From NCBI GenBank assembly GCA_947474455.1, contig CANJIL010000007.1, forward strand, positions 1 through 64,000: a DNA stretch of 64,000 nucleotides, given 5' to 3'. A program made the translations under genes and the position numbers. The DNA is from Hyphomonadaceae bacterium (lineage in GTDB: Bacteria > Pseudomonadota > Alphaproteobacteria > Caulobacterales > Hyphomonadaceae). Below, in pieces: positions 30,982-41,501 of this stretch (position 1 is its first letter; the number at the start of each line of letters is the position of its first letter). The notes beneath the pieces were generated by a model that had not been told where the DNA came from, did not search any database, and was given only the letters and a program-made list of their open reading frames with translations.

Positions 30982-31017
30982 TAGCGGTCGCCTCTCATAG
31001 ATATCTCCCCCATCGAC

Positions 31018-32199
31018 CTACGCCGCGAGGCGCAGTCTTTCGATCGTGCGCTGTCTCGCCCATCGATCGAGTTCGTAAACGTCGTCAAAGCCCGAAGGGT
31101 CAACGGCCGGTTGGCCATGGAGGAACTCGTTGAGCACTTCGCCTGCCACCTGAGCTATCGTCAAAAACCCGATCCTGCTTTGCAAAAAGGCCGCCACGGC
31201 GACCTCGTTCGCCCCATTAAGCACGACTGGCGCGCCCCCCCCTGCGGAAACCGCCCTCCTCGCAAGCCCCAGAGCCGGAAAGCGCTGGGGATCTGGAAGG
31301 GCAAACTCCAGCCTTCCGATCTTGGCGAGATCAAGGCGTTCGAGCCCCGGCAACGGCATCCGGTTGGGCCATGACAGCGCATACGATATGGGAGTCCGCA
31401 TATCCGGCATGCCCAGCTGGGCCAGCACAGACCCGTCATCGTATGACACCAGGCTGTGGATGATGGACTGGGGATGAACCAGAACGTCGATCCGATCCTC
31501 GGGAACATCGAAGAGATAGGCGGCCTCGATCAGCTCCAGCCCCTTGTTCATCATGGTTGCGCAGTCCACGGAGATCTTGGCGCCCATATCCCAATTAGGG
31601 TGAGCGGTCGCCTGTTCGGGCGTAGCCGCAGCCATTTCGCTTAGGCTGGCGGTCCGGAAAGGCCCGCCTGAAGCGGTCAGGATCAGCTTCTCGACCCGCT
31701 CGGGCCGATCCAGGACCTGGAATATGGCATTATGCTCGGAATCGATGGGCAGCAGTCTGGCGCCCGTCAGCAAAGCCTCTTGACGCAGCAGGGGGCCGGC
31801 GCAGACCATGCTTTCCTTGTTGGCGAGGGCGACATTGTTGCCCTGCCTGATGGCGGCAAGGGTCGCCGGCAGCCCTGCGATCCCGACAATTCCCGCGACC
31901 ACGACCTCGGCCGGCCTTGAGGCGGCCTCGACAATCGCCATGTGCCCGGCTGCGGCCTCCACGCCTGACCCGGCAAGCAGGGACTTCAAGAGGCCATAGA
32001 GCGACATATCCGCAATCACGGCTATCTCCGCGCGGGTGTAGATAGCTGCCTCGGCAAGCGCCTCGACATTGGTGTTGGCCGTCAGCGCGACAACGCTGAA
32101 CTCCGGCGCGCCCGGCGCGCGGCTGTTCACGACATCGAGCGTTGAAACGCCGACAGAGCCTGTGGCGCCGAGGACAGATACGCGCACACGATTGTTCAT
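31018..32199 (-). CDS. dxr: 1-deoxy-D-xylulose 5-phosphate reductoisomerase
   Basis: This NADPH-dependent enzyme makes 2-C-methyl-D-erythritol 4-phosphate in the non-mevalonate isoprenoid pathway. The 393 residues are normal. The NADPH-binding motif is [15 protein letters not shown] at the N-terminus. The metal and substrate region reads [13 protein letters not shown] and LTASGGPFR, followed by [22 protein letters not shown]. The ATG overlaps the cdsA stop by ATGA. Its product feeds UppS two genes upstream. Confidence 0.97.
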   Translation of the reverse strand: MNNRVRVSVLGATGSVGVSTLDVVNSRAPGAPEFSVVALTANTNVEALAEAAIYTRAEIAVIADMSLYGLLKSLLAGSGVEAAAGHMAIVEAASRPAEVVVAGIVGIAGLPATLAAIRQGNNVALANKESMVCAGPLLRQEALLTGARLLPIDSEHNAIFQVLDRPERVEKLILTASGGPFRTASLSEMAAATPEQATAHPNWDMGAKISVDCATMMNKGLELIEAAYLFDVPEDRIDVLVHPQSIIHSLVSYDDGSVLAQLGMPDMRTPISYALSWPNRMPLPGLERLDLAKIGRLEFALPDPQRFPALGLARRAVSAGGGAPVVLNGANEVAVAAFLQSRIGFLTIAQVAGEVLNEFLHGQPAVDPSGFDDVYELDRWARQRTIERLRLAA

Positions 32200-33089
32200 C
32201 CGGACCCCGCCGAACCCACAGCCGGCACAATCGACGGCAGGAATTTTGCGATGATAGCAGCCGCCACCGTAGCCGCCATCAGGCCATCCAGCCGGTCAAG
32301 GACCCCGCCGTGCCCGGGCACGATACCAGACGTATCCTTAACGCCGTAGAGACGTTTGAAACGGGATTCTAGCAGGTCGCCGCCTTGTCCCACGACAGAC
32401 AGGGCGAGGCTGAACACCAGCCAGTGCAAGAAGTCGCCTCCCGCACCCCGCGCCACCGCCGCGCCGGCCAGGCCGGCGCAAACCAGCGCGCCAATGGCGC
32501 CGGTCCACGTCTTATTCGGGCTGTCTTTCGGGCTCAGGAGGGGGCCGCCAAAGCCCCGCCCTGCGAAGTAGGCGGCGATATCAGTAGTCCAGACGATAGC
32601 GAGGATTGCCATAAGGAAAAGCTGCCCATTGGGCGTTGCTTCACGGATCCAGACAAAGCAGCCAAACGGCAGGGTCGAATAGATGGCGCCGAAGGCCATG
32701 GAACTCGCTGAGCCCTTACCCAAGAAAGCGATGCCTGCGCTGACCGCGCAGCCGGCCAACGCCGCCAGCGCCACCAGCTCGATCCCGCGCGGCGCCAGAA
32801 AGACGGCCGTGGCCGAAGTTGCCGCCATCACCACATAGAGCAGGTATTTCGACAATGAAGTTTCGGTCTGCGCCGCCATCCGCGTCCACTCGCAGGCAGC
32901 CACGGCGCCCGTCGCGGCGGTTGCAATCACTAAGGCGAGGCCGCCTGAATAAGCCACCCACAGGCCAAGCGGCGCCAGCACAATGGCGGAGAGGACGCGA
33001 AGAACTATCTCGCGTCGTCCGCCGCTGCGCACGGGCGCGCCGTTAGGCGCCAAGGCCGCCAAACCGTCTGTCGCGACGTCGGAACGCAT
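32196..33089 (-). CDS. cdsA: Phosphatidate cytidylyltransferase
   Basis: CdsA makes CDP-diacylglycerol from CTP and phosphatidate in the inner membrane. The start is taken as ATG at 33089, with GAGAAGG about six bases before it, giving 297 residues and a 47-base overlap with uppS. A GTG at 33032 would remove the overlap. Several hydrophobic helices are visible. The family signature appears as [18 protein letters not shown] and [14 protein letters not shown], with conserved Lys and Asp residues. It is placed between uppS and dxr, as is usual. Confidence 0.93.
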   Translation of the reverse strand: MRSDVATDGLAALAPNGAPVRSGGRREIVLRVLSAIVLAPLGLWVAYSGGLALVIATAATGAVAACEWTRMAAQTETSLSKYLLYVVMAATSATAVFLAPRGIELVALAALAGCAVSAGIAFLGKGSASSMAFGAIYSTLPFGCFVWIREATPNGQLFLMAILAIVWTTDIAAYFAGRGFGGPLLSPKDSPNKTWTGAIGALVCAGLAGAAVARGAGGDFLHWLVFSLALSVVGQGGDLLESRFKRLYGVKDTSGIVPGHGGVLDRLDGLMAATVAAAIIAKFLPSIVPAVGSAGSG

Positions 33090-33795
33090 CAATCGCCTTC
33101 TCAAGGCTCTCCCTGGTGAAGTCTGGCCACCACAAATCCATGAACATCAGCTCGGCGTAAGCCCCGCTCCACAGCAGGAAATTGCTCAGTCGCAGTTCGC
33201 CGCTGGTGCGGATCACCAGATCAGGATCCGGCGACTCGCCCGTCCACACCATCCGTGAGACCATCGCCTCGTCGATCTGGTCCGGCTTGAGCCGCCCTGC
33301 CTCGACCGCTCGTGCGATCTCGCGCATCGCAGCTACGATCTCGCCACGGCCTCCATAGTTGAAAGCGATATTGAGTGTCAGCCGGCCATTATCCTTCGTC
33401 GTCACAACAGCCTCGTCGATCAGAGAGAGGATGTCGTCACTGAGGCCATCACGCGATCCAATGATCCGGATGCGCACGCCGTCCTTATGAAGACGCGCGA
33501 GATCGCGGCGCACAAATACACGGAGTAGGTCGAACAGCGCATCAATTTCTGTCTGCGGGCGATTCCAGTTTTCAGTCGAGAACGCGAAGACGCTCAAATG
33601 GGTTAGACCAAAATCACGGCTGGCTTCGACGGCCCGGCGCAGTGCTTCAACGCCCTCTTTGTGGCCAAGAGCTCTCGGCAGTCCCCTCGCCTTCGCCCAG
33701 CGACCGTTGCCGTCCATGATAATGGCGACGTGACGCGGCGGCGAACGCAACGTCGCAACGTCGGCATTGCTCGAGGAGGGCTGCGACTCGCTCAC
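33043..33795 (-). CDS. uppS: Undecaprenyl pyrophosphate synthase
   Basis: This cis-prenyltransferase builds the C55 carrier lipid for peptidoglycan and surface polysaccharides. The 250-residue protein has the substrate motif IIMDGNGRWAKARGLPRALGH with the catalytic Asp, then FAFSTENWNRP, and the C-terminal signature RTSGELRLSNFLLWSGAYAEL. The start is GTG at 33795, overlapping the frr stop as GTGA. It is in the frr-uppS-cdsA order typical of many bacteria. Confidence 0.97.
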   Translation of the reverse strand: MSESQPSSSNADVATLRSPPRHVAIIMDGNGRWAKARGLPRALGHKEGVEALRRAVEASRDFGLTHLSVFAFSTENWNRPQTEIDALFDLLRVFVRRDLARLHKDGVRIRIIGSRDGLSDDILSLIDEAVVTTKDNGRLTLNIAFNYGGRGEIVAAMREIARAVEAGRLKPDQIDEAMVSRMVWTGESPDPDLVIRTSGELRLSNFLLWSGAYAELMFMDLWWPDFTRESLEKAIDAFRRRDRRFGGLGA

Positions 33796-34352
33796 ACCTG
33801 CATGATCTCTTCGGACTTGTGTTTCAACAGGTCATCCACCACAGCGACGTGCTTGTCGGTGATCTTCTGAACGTCGCTCGAACGGCCTTTGACCTGATCT
33901 TCGCTGAGCTCGCCGGCCTTCTCGAGCCGCTTCAGCAGGTCGTTGCCGTCACGCCGGATGTTGCGCACCGCAACGCGGGCGTTCTCGGCAAACTGGCCGG
34001 CAAGCTTCTGCAATTCCTTGCGACGCTCTTCGCTGAGCGGCGGGATCGGAATGCGGAGCGTCTGGCCATCCGTAATGGGGTTCAGCCCAAGCGGCGCCTC
34101 GCGGATCGCACGGTCTGTCGCGCCAACAAGGCTCTTGTCCCACACGCTCACGCTCAGCATACGCGCATCGATCGCGCTCACCGATGCAACCTGGTTCAGC
34201 GGCATGGAAGCGCCATACGCCATCACGTGGATCGTATCGAGCAGGTGTATCGAGGCGCGGCCGGTGCGAAGACCCGAGAATTCGGTCTTCAGCGACGCAA
34301 GCGCGCCGTCCATACGCTTCTCGAGCGCCTTGAGGTCGAAGGTCTCCGGCAT
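33792..34352 (-). CDS. frr: Ribosome recycling factor
   Basis: This protein splits the post-termination ribosome together with EF-G. The 186 residues are the standard length. The sequence shows the three-helix-bundle signature, with LRTGRASIHLLDTIHVMAYG near residue 30 and the C-terminal EDQVKGRSSDVQKITDKHVA. It follows pyrH by 11 bases, the usual tsf-pyrH-frr order. Confidence 0.97.
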   Translation of the reverse strand: MPETFDLKALEKRMDGALASLKTEFSGLRTGRASIHLLDTIHVMAYGASMPLNQVASVSAIDARMLSVSVWDKSLVGATDRAIREAPLGLNPITDGQTLRIPIPPLSEERRKELQKLAGQFAENARVAVRNIRRDGNDLLKRLEKAGELSEDQVKGRSSDVQKITDKHVAVVDDLLKHKSEEIMQV

Positions 34353-34363
34353 CGTTCCCTCCC

Positions 34364-35098
34364 TTAAGACTTCTTCTTGCCAATGGTCGTCGAAACACCC
34401 TGACCGGTGAGAACCTTGGCAAGGGCGCCTTTCTCCCGGATTCGGAAGACGACGATCGGAATCTTGTTTTCCTTGAGCAGACTGATGGCGGTCGCATCCA
34501 TCACCTTCAACTCCTTCGAAAGCACTTCCATATAATCAAGCGTGTCGAAGCGCGTGGCGTCTGCGTCGACTTTCGGGTCCGCAGTGTAGACGCCGTCGAC
34601 CTGTGTACCCTTCAGCATGGCGTCACAGTTCATTTCGGCGGCGCGCAGAGCAGCGCCGGTGTCGGTCGTGAAGAACGGATTGCCCGTGCCGGCCGCAAAG
34701 ATCACAACCCGGTTCTTCTCCATGTGCCGGATGGCGCGACGGCGGATAAAGGGCTCGCAGATCGACATCATCGAGATGCCGGACTGTACGCGTGTCGGCA
34801 CCCCGATGCTCTCGAGCGCATTCTGCATGACAAGGGCGTTCATAACCGTGGCGAGCATGCCCATATGATCAGCCTGCGCGCGCTCCATGCCCGCATCCAC
34901 GCCCCACTTGCCGCGCCAGATGTTCCCGCCGCCGATCACGAGACAGATCTGACATCCGAGCGCGATCGCGGATTTCACTTCCTCGGCGTATTTGATGCAA
35001 GCTGCGACATCGATGCCATAGCCCTGCTCCCCCATCAGGGCTTCGCCTGAAATCTTCAGTAGGACGCGCTTGTATCTGAGGGCGGGTTCACCCGTCAT
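34364..35098 (-). CDS. pyrH: Uridylate kinase
   Basis: This hexameric UMP kinase makes UDP. The start is ATG at 35098, giving 244 residues, because the family core [20 protein letters not shown] follows within ten residues; the longer frame adds 19. Glycine-rich [13 protein letters not shown] and [19 protein letters not shown] are the nucleotide-binding segments. Two hairpins stand between tsf and this gene, so it may have its own promoter. Confidence 0.97.
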   Translation of the reverse strand: MTGEPALRYKRVLLKISGEALMGEQGYGIDVAACIKYAEEVKSAIALGCQICLVIGGGNIWRGKWGVDAGMERAQADHMGMLATVMNALVMQNALESIGVPTRVQSGISMMSICEPFIRRRAIRHMEKNRVVIFAAGTGNPFFTTDTGAALRAAEMNCDAMLKGTQVDGVYTADPKVDADATRFDTLDYMEVLSKELKVMDATAISLLKENKIPIVVFRIREKGALAKVLTGQGVSTTIGKKKS

Positions 35099-35124
35099 TT
35101 CAGCATCTTTCGTCAATTGCACAA

Positions 35125-35152
35125 ACGGCCCGACGCCGAAGCGCCGGGCCGT
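35125..35152 (-). terminator. Strong hairpin between tsf and pyrH
   Basis: Arms ACGGCCCG (35125-35132) and CGGGCCGT (35145-35152) with an inner CGC/GCG extension form a long stable stem on a CGAA loop. On the minus strand it is followed by TTTGTG. It stands about 40 bases after the tsf stop and 27 bases before the pyrH start. It fits a terminator or attenuator of the rpsB-tsf transcript. Confidence 0.6.
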
Positions 35153-35164
35153 CAAACTCTAGCC

Positions 35165-35183
35165 GCGAAACCGCTGGTTTCGC
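35165..35183 (-). other. Second hairpin at the tsf 3' end
   Basis: GCGAAACC (35165-35172) and GGTTTCGC (35176-35183) are perfect arms around a GCT loop, 8 bases after the tsf stop. On the minus strand there is no T run after it. It may act with the hairpin at 35125-35152 as a tandem terminator or protect the tsf message from decay. Confidence 0.5.
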
Positions 35184-35190
35184 AAAGGTT

Positions 35191-36120
35191 TTACTCCTTC
35201 GGCTTGTTGAAGGCCGCAACCTCAGCAGCAAAGTCACTTGTGGCCTTCTCGATGCCTTCGCCAACCTCAAATTTCACGAAGCCCTTGAGTGTTACCGGGG
35301 CGCCCATGTTCTTGCCGGCTGCCTCGATGAACTTGCCGACCGTAACGTCGGGATCCATCACGAAAGCCTGCTCCACAAGCACGGACTCCTGGTAGAACTT
35401 GCGGATCCGGCCCTCGACCATCTTCTCTACGACGTTGGCGGGCTTGCCCGATTCGGCGGCCTGGGCCGTCAGGATCTGGCGCTCTTTCTCGACAACAGCC
35501 GGGTCCAGTTCGGCCGTTGTCGCCGCGAGCGGCTTCATCGAGGCAATGTGCATCGCGACTTTGCGGCCAAGGTCATTAAGACGCGACTTGTCGCCAGGCG
35601 ATTCCAGCGCAACCAGCACGCCGATCTTGCCCAGACCTTCGGCCGCCGTGTTGTGGATATAGGTCGCAACAACGCCCTCGTTGACCGAAATCGCCGCAGT
35701 GCGACGTAACGTCATGTTCTCACCGATAGTGGCGACGAGGCCTTGCAGCATCTCGTTGACGGTGCCGCCCTCCGACGTCGGCGCATGCGCGACCTTCACG
35801 ACGTCGCCGCCATTCTTGAGCGCAATCTCGGCGACGGCGCGCACGGCGCTCTGGAAGCTCTCGTTCCGCGCCACGAAGTCGGTTTCCGAATTGATCTCGA
35901 CCAGTGCGGCTGCGTTTCCGGCAGTGGCAACCCCGATCAGGCCTTCCGCGGCGATGCGGTCGGCCTTCTTGGCGGCCTTGAGTATGCCCTTCTCGCGCAG
36001 CCAGTCGGACGCTGCTTCGATATCACCCTGGGTTTCGATGAGCGCCTTCTTGGCGTCCATCATGCCGGCGCCGGTCTTGTCGCGCAGCTGCTTGACCAGC
36101 GCGGCAGAAATATCGGCCAT
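35191..36120 (-). CDS. tsf: Elongation factor Ts
   Basis: EF-Ts exchanges nucleotide on EF-Tu. The 309-residue protein starts with an N-terminal UBA-like domain (LVKQLRDKTGAGMMDAKKAL), followed by the conserved VEINSETDFVARNESF. The two dimerisation/core domains and the C-terminal module follow. AGGAGG stands 6 bases before the ATG. It lies downstream of rpsB with a gap of 135 bases. Confidence 0.98.
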   Translation of the reverse strand: MADISAALVKQLRDKTGAGMMDAKKALIETQGDIEAASDWLREKGILKAAKKADRIAAEGLIGVATAGNAAALVEINSETDFVARNESFQSAVRAVAEIALKNGGDVVKVAHAPTSEGGTVNEMLQGLVATIGENMTLRRTAAISVNEGVVATYIHNTAAEGLGKIGVLVALESPGDKSRLNDLGRKVAMHIASMKPLAATTAELDPAVVEKERQILTAQAAESGKPANVVEKMVEGRIRKFYQESVLVEQAFVMDPDVTVGKFIEAAGKNMGAPVTLKGFVKFEVGEGIEKATSDFAAEVAAFNKPKE

Positions 36121-36255
36121 TGTAACCTCCTGAACTTGTCCGCACGCGCCCGCCTAGGCGCTTGTCCCAGGTAACACGCGGGCCTGTTGTAACAGATTCC
36201 CGGCCATACCGGACGGCCGACAGATGATGATCCGCCGGCGCGTCCGTAACGAAGG

Positions 36256-37035
36256 CTAGACTTGAGCTTCGGCGTCCGCCGTGGCGGCCAGAGCCGGCTC
36301 GCGAACAGACTCGGCGGCACCCGGATCAACGCCCGCGGACATCGAGGAGTCAGAGAGACCGTCGAGAACCGCATCAGCAATCAAGCTGCAATAGAGCTGG
36401 ATCGCGCGCGCTGCATCGTCGTTCCCCGGGATCGGGAAATCGACTTCCTGCGGATCGCAGTTGGTGTCGCTGATTGCGACGACCGGAATACCCAGCTTGC
36501 GGGCCTCCTTCACGGCGATCGCTTCCTTGTTGGTATCGATCACAAATATCAGGTCCGGCAGGCCGCCCATGTTCCGGATGCCGCCCAGAACGCGCTGGAG
36601 CTTGATCTGCTCGCGCTGGAGCTTCAGCAGCTCCTTCTTGGTGAGACCGGTGGACTCGCCAGCAGCCAGCATATCGTCCAGGTCGCGCAGACGTTTAATA
36701 GAGTTCGAGACGGTGGCCCAGTTAGTGAGCGTGCCGCCCAGCCAGCGATCGTTCATGAAGTACTGTGCACAGCGGCCCGCGGCCTCTGCCACGGCTTCAG
36801 CGGCCTGACGTTTAGTTCCGACAAACAGCACGCGACCGCCCTTGCTCGCCGTGTCGCGCACTTTGACAAGCGCCTGGTGGAGCAGCGGAACGGTTTGCGA
36901 AAGGTCGATGATATGAATGCCGGATCGTTCGCCGAAGATGAACCCTTTCATCTTGGGGTTCCAGCGGTGAACTTGGTGTCCGAAGTGCACGCCAGCTTCG
37001 AGCAGCTGGCGCATAGAAAAGTCGGGTAGCGCCAC
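36256..37035 (-). CDS. rpsB: 30S ribosomal protein S2
   Basis: S2 is a small-subunit protein. The start is GTG at 37035, preceded by AGGAG, so the protein begins [20 protein letters not shown]; the longer frame adds 61 unlikely residues. The length is 259 residues. Visible motifs are [22 protein letters not shown] and [21 protein letters not shown]. The 277-base gap upstream (37036-37312) separates it from dnaE and probably holds its promoter, but I see no clear promoter, operator or hairpin in it. Confidence 0.97.
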   Translation of the reverse strand: MALPDFSMRQLLEAGVHFGHQVHRWNPKMKGFIFGERSGIHIIDLSQTVPLLHQALVKVRDTASKGGRVLFVGTKRQAAEAVAEAAGRCAQYFMNDRWLGGTLTNWATVSNSIKRLRDLDDMLAAGESTGLTKKELLKLQREQIKLQRVLGGIRNMGGLPDLIFVIDTNKEAIAVKEARKLGIPVVAISDTNCDPQEVDFPIPGNDDAARAIQLYCSLIADAVLDGLSDSSMSAGVDPGAAESVREPALAATADAEAQV

Positions 37036-37312
37036 GTGTATCTCCTGATCCGGTTGGCCGCCGCGGACAGAACGAGCTTGCGCCCGCACCGGAATGGGTC
37101 CGCGTGTCGGAATGGGCGGCGATATAGGCGGGTTCTCGCTGGGACGCAAGGCAAGGCTTTGCCCGGTCTGATTAGTCGTTCGCGTGGATTCCGACCACCG
37201 ATGGCTTCGACCAAGCACCTTCGCACAGAAGACCGCCTACATCCGACCAGACTCTCGCTCTAATAGCAACTATTTCAAATATATAGCGGCTAAACCCGCC
37301 ATCGGCTGCGCC

Positions 37313-40300
37313 TCACGCGGCGGCCGCAGCACGCACCTGATCCACACCCGGCACCGACTTGAAGGCCGACATTGCGCCGAAGTCGACCGGATAGCGACCC
37401 TCGAGAGCGATGGTGACCACCTCCCCCTCGACAGGAATCTCAATGTGGATCTCGCCGAGGGCGTTCTGGCTTGGGCTCTTCCGGAGACCCTTGGCGACGC
37501 TCGCGACCCTGTCCAGAGGGGCGTTGGCGCTCAGCCTGATGAGCAGTGTTTCATGCGAGCCAATGGATACCTGGGAAAGCTTCTTCACGCTGTCCATTGA
37601 GAAGCGGAGTTCCTCGTCCACTTTTCGAACGCGAACGCGGCATATCACGCGCTCGCCGACCCCCAGAACATCGCGGACATTCTGAAGAAGCTCGTCGTTG
37701 ACGAACAACTCGTATTCGCCCGACGGGTCTGACAGCGTGACGATCGCAAACTTGCCTCCTGCCTTGGCTGGCTTCTCGACACGAGACCGCACCACCCCGA
37801 TCATGTCGAGGAACTGTCGGTCCTGGCCGACAATCTCCTTCTCCGCCGAAAGCGTGATCCGCGCACGCATGTTGCCGGTCAACAGATCGTCGAGCGGGTG
37901 GCCGGACAGAAAAAAGCCCACGCTCGCCAGCTCGTTGTCAAGCTTGTCGGACTCGCCCCACGCTCCGGCGTCAGGCAGGCGAAGTTTCTGTTGAGGCTGG
38001 TCGCCAAACAGATTCACCTGATTGGAGTTGCGCTGCTCTTGCGCCGAGGTCGCGATCGCAGACAGCATGCCCGCGGCAGCGAAAGCTTTTGCCCGATTGG
38101 CTTCCACGGAATTAAACGCACCGGCCTTGGCGAGCGCTTCAAAGCAGCGGCGATTGACCAGGCGCGCATCGATGCGCTCAGCAAAATCTTGAAGATCCAG
38201 GAAGTCGCCGTGCCTCCGCGCCTGTTCTACCGACAGCATTGCTGGCTTGCCGACGCCCTTGATGGCGCCGAGCGCATAGCGAACCGCGGAGCCTTCCACC
38301 GTGAAGTCAGCGCACGACGCGTTGATGTCCGGCGGGCGCACTTCGATCCCCATGCGTCGCGCTTCCTGGAAAAACACAGCAAGCTTGTCGGTGTTTCCGG
38401 AGTCGAGACTCATGGATGCGGCAAGGAACTCAACCGGGTGGTTCGCCTTGAGCCACGCCGTTTGATACGTAAGCAGCGCATATGGCGCCGAGTGGGACTT
38501 GTTGAATCCATAGTCGGCAAACTTCGCGCAAGCCTCGAATGTCAGGTCCGCATCCGGCTCCGAGATGCCGTTGTCAGTCGCACCTTTCATGAAGCGCACA
38601 CGCTGCTTGTCCATCTCAGCGCGGATCTTCTTGCCCATGGCGCGGCGCAGCAGATCGGCCTCGCCGAACGAATAGCCGGCAAGCTCCCGCGCGATCTGCA
38701 TGACCTGCTCCTGATAAGTGATGATGCCGAAAGTCGGCTCCAGGATCGGCTTCAGCCATGGCGTCAGTGCATCGTTGTAGTAGGTCGTTTCTTCAAGACC
38801 CTTCTTACGGTTGCAGTATGTCGGAATGTTCGCCATTGGCCCCGGGCGATAGAGCGCGACGAGCACGATCAGATCCTCGAACCTGTCCGGGACCATGTCG
38901 ACGAGAGCCCGCCGCATGCCCTGGCTTTCAACCTGGAACACACCGACGACTTCGCCGCGCTGAAGCATCTCGTAAGTCTTGACATCATCTAGCGGCAGCC
39001 GCGCGAGATCCACCTCCACCCCTTTGTCACGGATCAGTTTGATTGCACGATCGATGACGGTCAGCGTCTTCAGGCCAAGGAAATCGAATTTCACGAGGCC
39101 GGCGGCCTCGGCCCATTTCATGTTGAACTGGCTCGCCGGAATATCCGACCGCGGATCGCGATAGAGGCCCACAAGCTCCACCAGCGGCCTGTCGCCAATG
39201 ACGATGCCGGCCGCATGGGTCGATGCGTTGCGGTACAACCCTTCCAACTGCTGCGCCGTCTCGAACAGGCTTGCGACAGCTTCGTCCTCTTCGATCGCCT
39301 CCTGGAGCTTGGGCTCCATATCAAGGGATTCAGCGAGTGTTGGCGGCTTGGCTGGATTGAACGGCACCAGCTTGGCGAGCTTGTCAACTTGGTAGAACGG
39401 CAATTGCAGCACGCGCCCAACGTCACGCAGGACGGCTCGCGCCTGCAGCGTGCCGAATGTGATGATCTGGGCGACGCGATCCACGCCGTATTTCTGGCGC
39501 ACGTATTCGATCACTTCGCCGCGTCGATCCTGGCAGAAGTCCACGTCGAAGTCGGGCATCGAAACGCGTTCCGGATTGAGGAAGCGCTCGAACAGCAAGC
39601 CGAAGCGGATGGGATCCAGATCGGTAATCGTGAGACACCACGCGACGACCGATCCGGCGCCTGAGCCCCTGCCCGGCCCCACGGGAATTCCGTTGGCCTT
39701 GGCCCACTTGATGAAGTCGGACACGATCAGGAAGTAGCCCGGGAATCCCATCTTCTCGATGACGCCGAGTTCGTAGGCGAGACGATCTTCGTAGACCTTC
39801 CACTCGGCCGCAGGGATTACGATCTTCAGCCGCTCTTTGAGGCCGGCCTTTGCCTGCGCCGTCAGCTCGGCCGCTTCGTCGCGCCCGCGCTTGGTGTCGA
39901 AGGGCGGCAGGATCGGCTTGTGCTTCTTGGGACGGTACGCGCATCGTTGCGCGATCTCGATCGTGGAAGCGAGCGCTTCGGGAAGATCGGAGAACGTTGC
40001 AGCCATTTCCGCCGGCGATTTGAGATACTGTTGCGGAGAAGCGCGTGGTCGGTCGGCCTGGCTGACATAGGCGGAGTTCGCGATGCAGAGCAGCACATCG
40101 TGCACGGAATGCTGTTCCGGCTTTTCGAACCGCGCATCGTTCGTGGCGACAAGCGGCAAGCCCAGCTCATATGCAAGATCGACGAGAGGGCCTTCCGCGG
40201 CCGCCTCTTCCGGCCGGCCGTGACGTTGCAGCTCGACATAGAGCCGTCTGTCGAAAGCCGCCGCCAATTCCTTCAGCCTGCCGCGCACCTCGTCGATGCG

Positions 40301-40735
40301 CCCTGCAGCCGCCCGGCGATTGCAGAGACCGCCATGGCCGCCTGTGAGACAGATCAGGCCGTCGGCATGCGCCAGAACAGTCGCCAATGCGACGCGCTTG
40401 TCGTCTCCCGCTGGCGTCAGGAAGGAGGATGACGATAATTCCATGAGGTTACGATAGCCTGCCTCGTTCTGCGCTATCAGCACCAACTTGCCGACTTCAC
40501 CGGCGACGCCTGGCTCGACCACATCAAGCGTGAGGCCGGTGATCGATTGCACCCCGGCTTCCGTCAGCGCTTCTGCCAGCTCCAGGGCGGCGAACAGGTT
40601 GTCGTCGGTTACGCCAACGGCCGGGGCGCCGCTTGCTGCGGCCCACTTCGCCAGGTCTTTCGGACGGATCATGCTCTGCAACAGCGACAACGCCGTGCGG
40701 ACGCGAAGGTGGATGAATCTGGGCGTTTCCATCAT
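37313..40735 (-). CDS. dnaE: DNA polymerase III alpha subunit
   Basis: This is the replicative polymerase. The start is taken at ATG 40735 (a second ATG follows), giving about 1140 residues; the longer frame adds 33 residues. An N-terminal PHP domain starts RFIHLRVRTALSLLQ; the second metal-site His of the usual HLRVHS is Arg here. The polymerase active site shows GRGSGAGSVVAW and the catalytic aspartates in MPDFDVDFCQDRR. A helix-hairpin-helix region and an OB fold near the C-terminus (ITLSAEKEIVGQDRQFLDM onward) complete it. It follows lolD by about 40 bases. Confidence 0.97.
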   Translation of the reverse strand: MMETPRFIHLRVRTALSLLQSMIRPKDLAKWAAASGAPAVGVTDDNLFAALELAEALTEAGVQSITGLTLDVVEPGVAGEVGKLVLIAQNEAGYRNLMELSSSSFLTPAGDDKRVALATVLAHADGLICLTGGHGGLCNRRAAAGRIDEVRGRLKELAAAFDRRLYVELQRHGRPEEAAAEGPLVDLAYELGLPLVATNDARFEKPEQHSVHDVLLCIANSAYVSQADRPRASPQQYLKSPAEMAATFSDLPEALASTIEIAQRCAYRPKKHKPILPPFDTKRGRDEAAELTAQAKAGLKERLKIVIPAAEWKVYEDRLAYELGVIEKMGFPGYFLIVSDFIKWAKANGIPVGPGRGSGAGSVVAWCLTITDLDPIRFGLLFERFLNPERVSMPDFDVDFCQDRRGEVIEYVRQKYGVDRVAQIITFGTLQARAVLRDVGRVLQLPFYQVDKLAKLVPFNPAKPPTLAESLDMEPKLQEAIEEDEAVASLFETAQQLEGLYRNASTHAAGIVIGDRPLVELVGLYRDPRSDIPASQFNMKWAEAAGLVKFDFLGLKTLTVIDRAIKLIRDKGVEVDLARLPLDDVKTYEMLQRGEVVGVFQVESQGMRRALVDMVPDRFEDLIVLVALYRPGPMANIPTYCNRKKGLEETTYYNDALTPWLKPILEPTFGIITYQEQVMQIARELAGYSFGEADLLRRAMGKKIRAEMDKQRVRFMKGATDNGISEPDADLTFEACAKFADYGFNKSHSAPYALLTYQTAWLKANHPVEFLAASMSLDSGNTDKLAVFFQEARRMGIEVRPPDINASCADFTVEGSAVRYALGAIKGVGKPAMLSVEQARRHGDFLDLQDFAERIDARLVNRRCFEALAKAGAFNSVEANRAKAFAAAGMLSAIATSAQEQRNSNQVNLFGDQPQQKLRLPDAGAWGESDKLDNELASVGFFLSGHPLDDLLTGNMRARITLSAEKEIVGQDRQFLDMIGVVRSRVEKPAKAGGKFAIVTLSDPSGEYELFVNDELLQNVRDVLGVGERVICRVRVRKVDEELRFSMDSVKKLSQVSIGSHETLLIRLSANAPLDRVASVAKGLRKSPSQNALGEIHIEIPVEGEVVTIALEGRYPVDFGAMSAFKSVPGVDQVRAAAAA

Positions 40736-40775
40736 GCGTCGATCCTGGACCCCACCCCGATAGATAGGGACGATC

Positions 40776-41501
40776 CTAGACCGAGTCGCCTGTCGCCTTG
40801 GGAGCGGGGGCAAGCCGGCCTTCATGGAGCGCAAGGACGCGGTCCATGTAGGTCGTCAACTCCACGTTATGGGTTGCGACGAGCACCGCCACCCCCTCCT
40901 GCCGTGCAATGTCGAAAAGGTTCTGGAAAACCACCCGCGACGTATTGGGATCGAGGTTCCCGGTGGGCTCGTCGGCGATCAGGACCTTGGGGCTGTTGGC
41001 CAGCGATCGGGCGATGGCGACACGCTGCTGCTCGCCGCCGGAAAGCTGGCCGGGACGGTGATGATCGCGCTCGTTGAGGCCCATCTGGCGCAGAAGCTCG
41101 GCTCCCCGCTTCCGCGCCTTGGAGCGCGACATGCCGTTGATCATCAACGGCGAAGCGACATTGTCGACCGCGCTCAGCTCAGGCAGCAGGTGGTGGAACT
41201 GGTAGACGAAGCCGATCTGAAGGCGGCGAACGACCGTGCGGTCGCGATCGCTCATCTTCAGCGCGTCCTTGCCGTTGAACAGGACCTCTCCGGAGTCAGG
41301 CTGCTCCAGCAGTCCGGCGACGTGAAGCAGTGTGGATTTGCCGGAACCGGACGGGCCGATCAGGCCCGTCATCTCTCCCGGACGCAGATCAAGATCGATG
41401 CCGCGCAGCACGTGAAGCGTGCGATCACCCGACTTGTAGCGGCGTTCGACATTCTTCAGCGACAGGACGGGCGTGCTCGCCGGGGCGGATGAGGCTTCCA
41501 T
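40776..41501 (-). CDS. lolD: Lipoprotein-releasing ABC transporter ATPase
   Basis: LolD powers release of outer-membrane lipoproteins from the inner membrane to the carrier LolA. The 241-residue ATPase has Walker [14 protein letters not shown], the Q-loop region YQFHHLLPE, the signature [15 protein letters not shown], and Walker [15 protein letters not shown]. Its ATG shares a base with the stop of the permease gene upstream (TAATG). The pairing with lolC supports Lol rather than FtsE or MacB function. Confidence 0.94.
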   Translation of the reverse strand: MEASSAPASTPVLSLKNVERRYKSGDRTLHVLRGIDLDLRPGEMTGLIGPSGSGKSTLLHVAGLLEQPDSGEVLFNGKDALKMSDRDRTVVRRLQIGFVYQFHHLLPELSAVDNVASPLMINGMSRSKARKRGAELLRQMGLNERDHHRPGQLSGGEQQRVAIARSLANSPKVLIADEPTGNLDPNTSRVVFQNLFDIARQEGVAVLVATHNVELTTYMDRVLALHEGRLAPAPKATGDSV

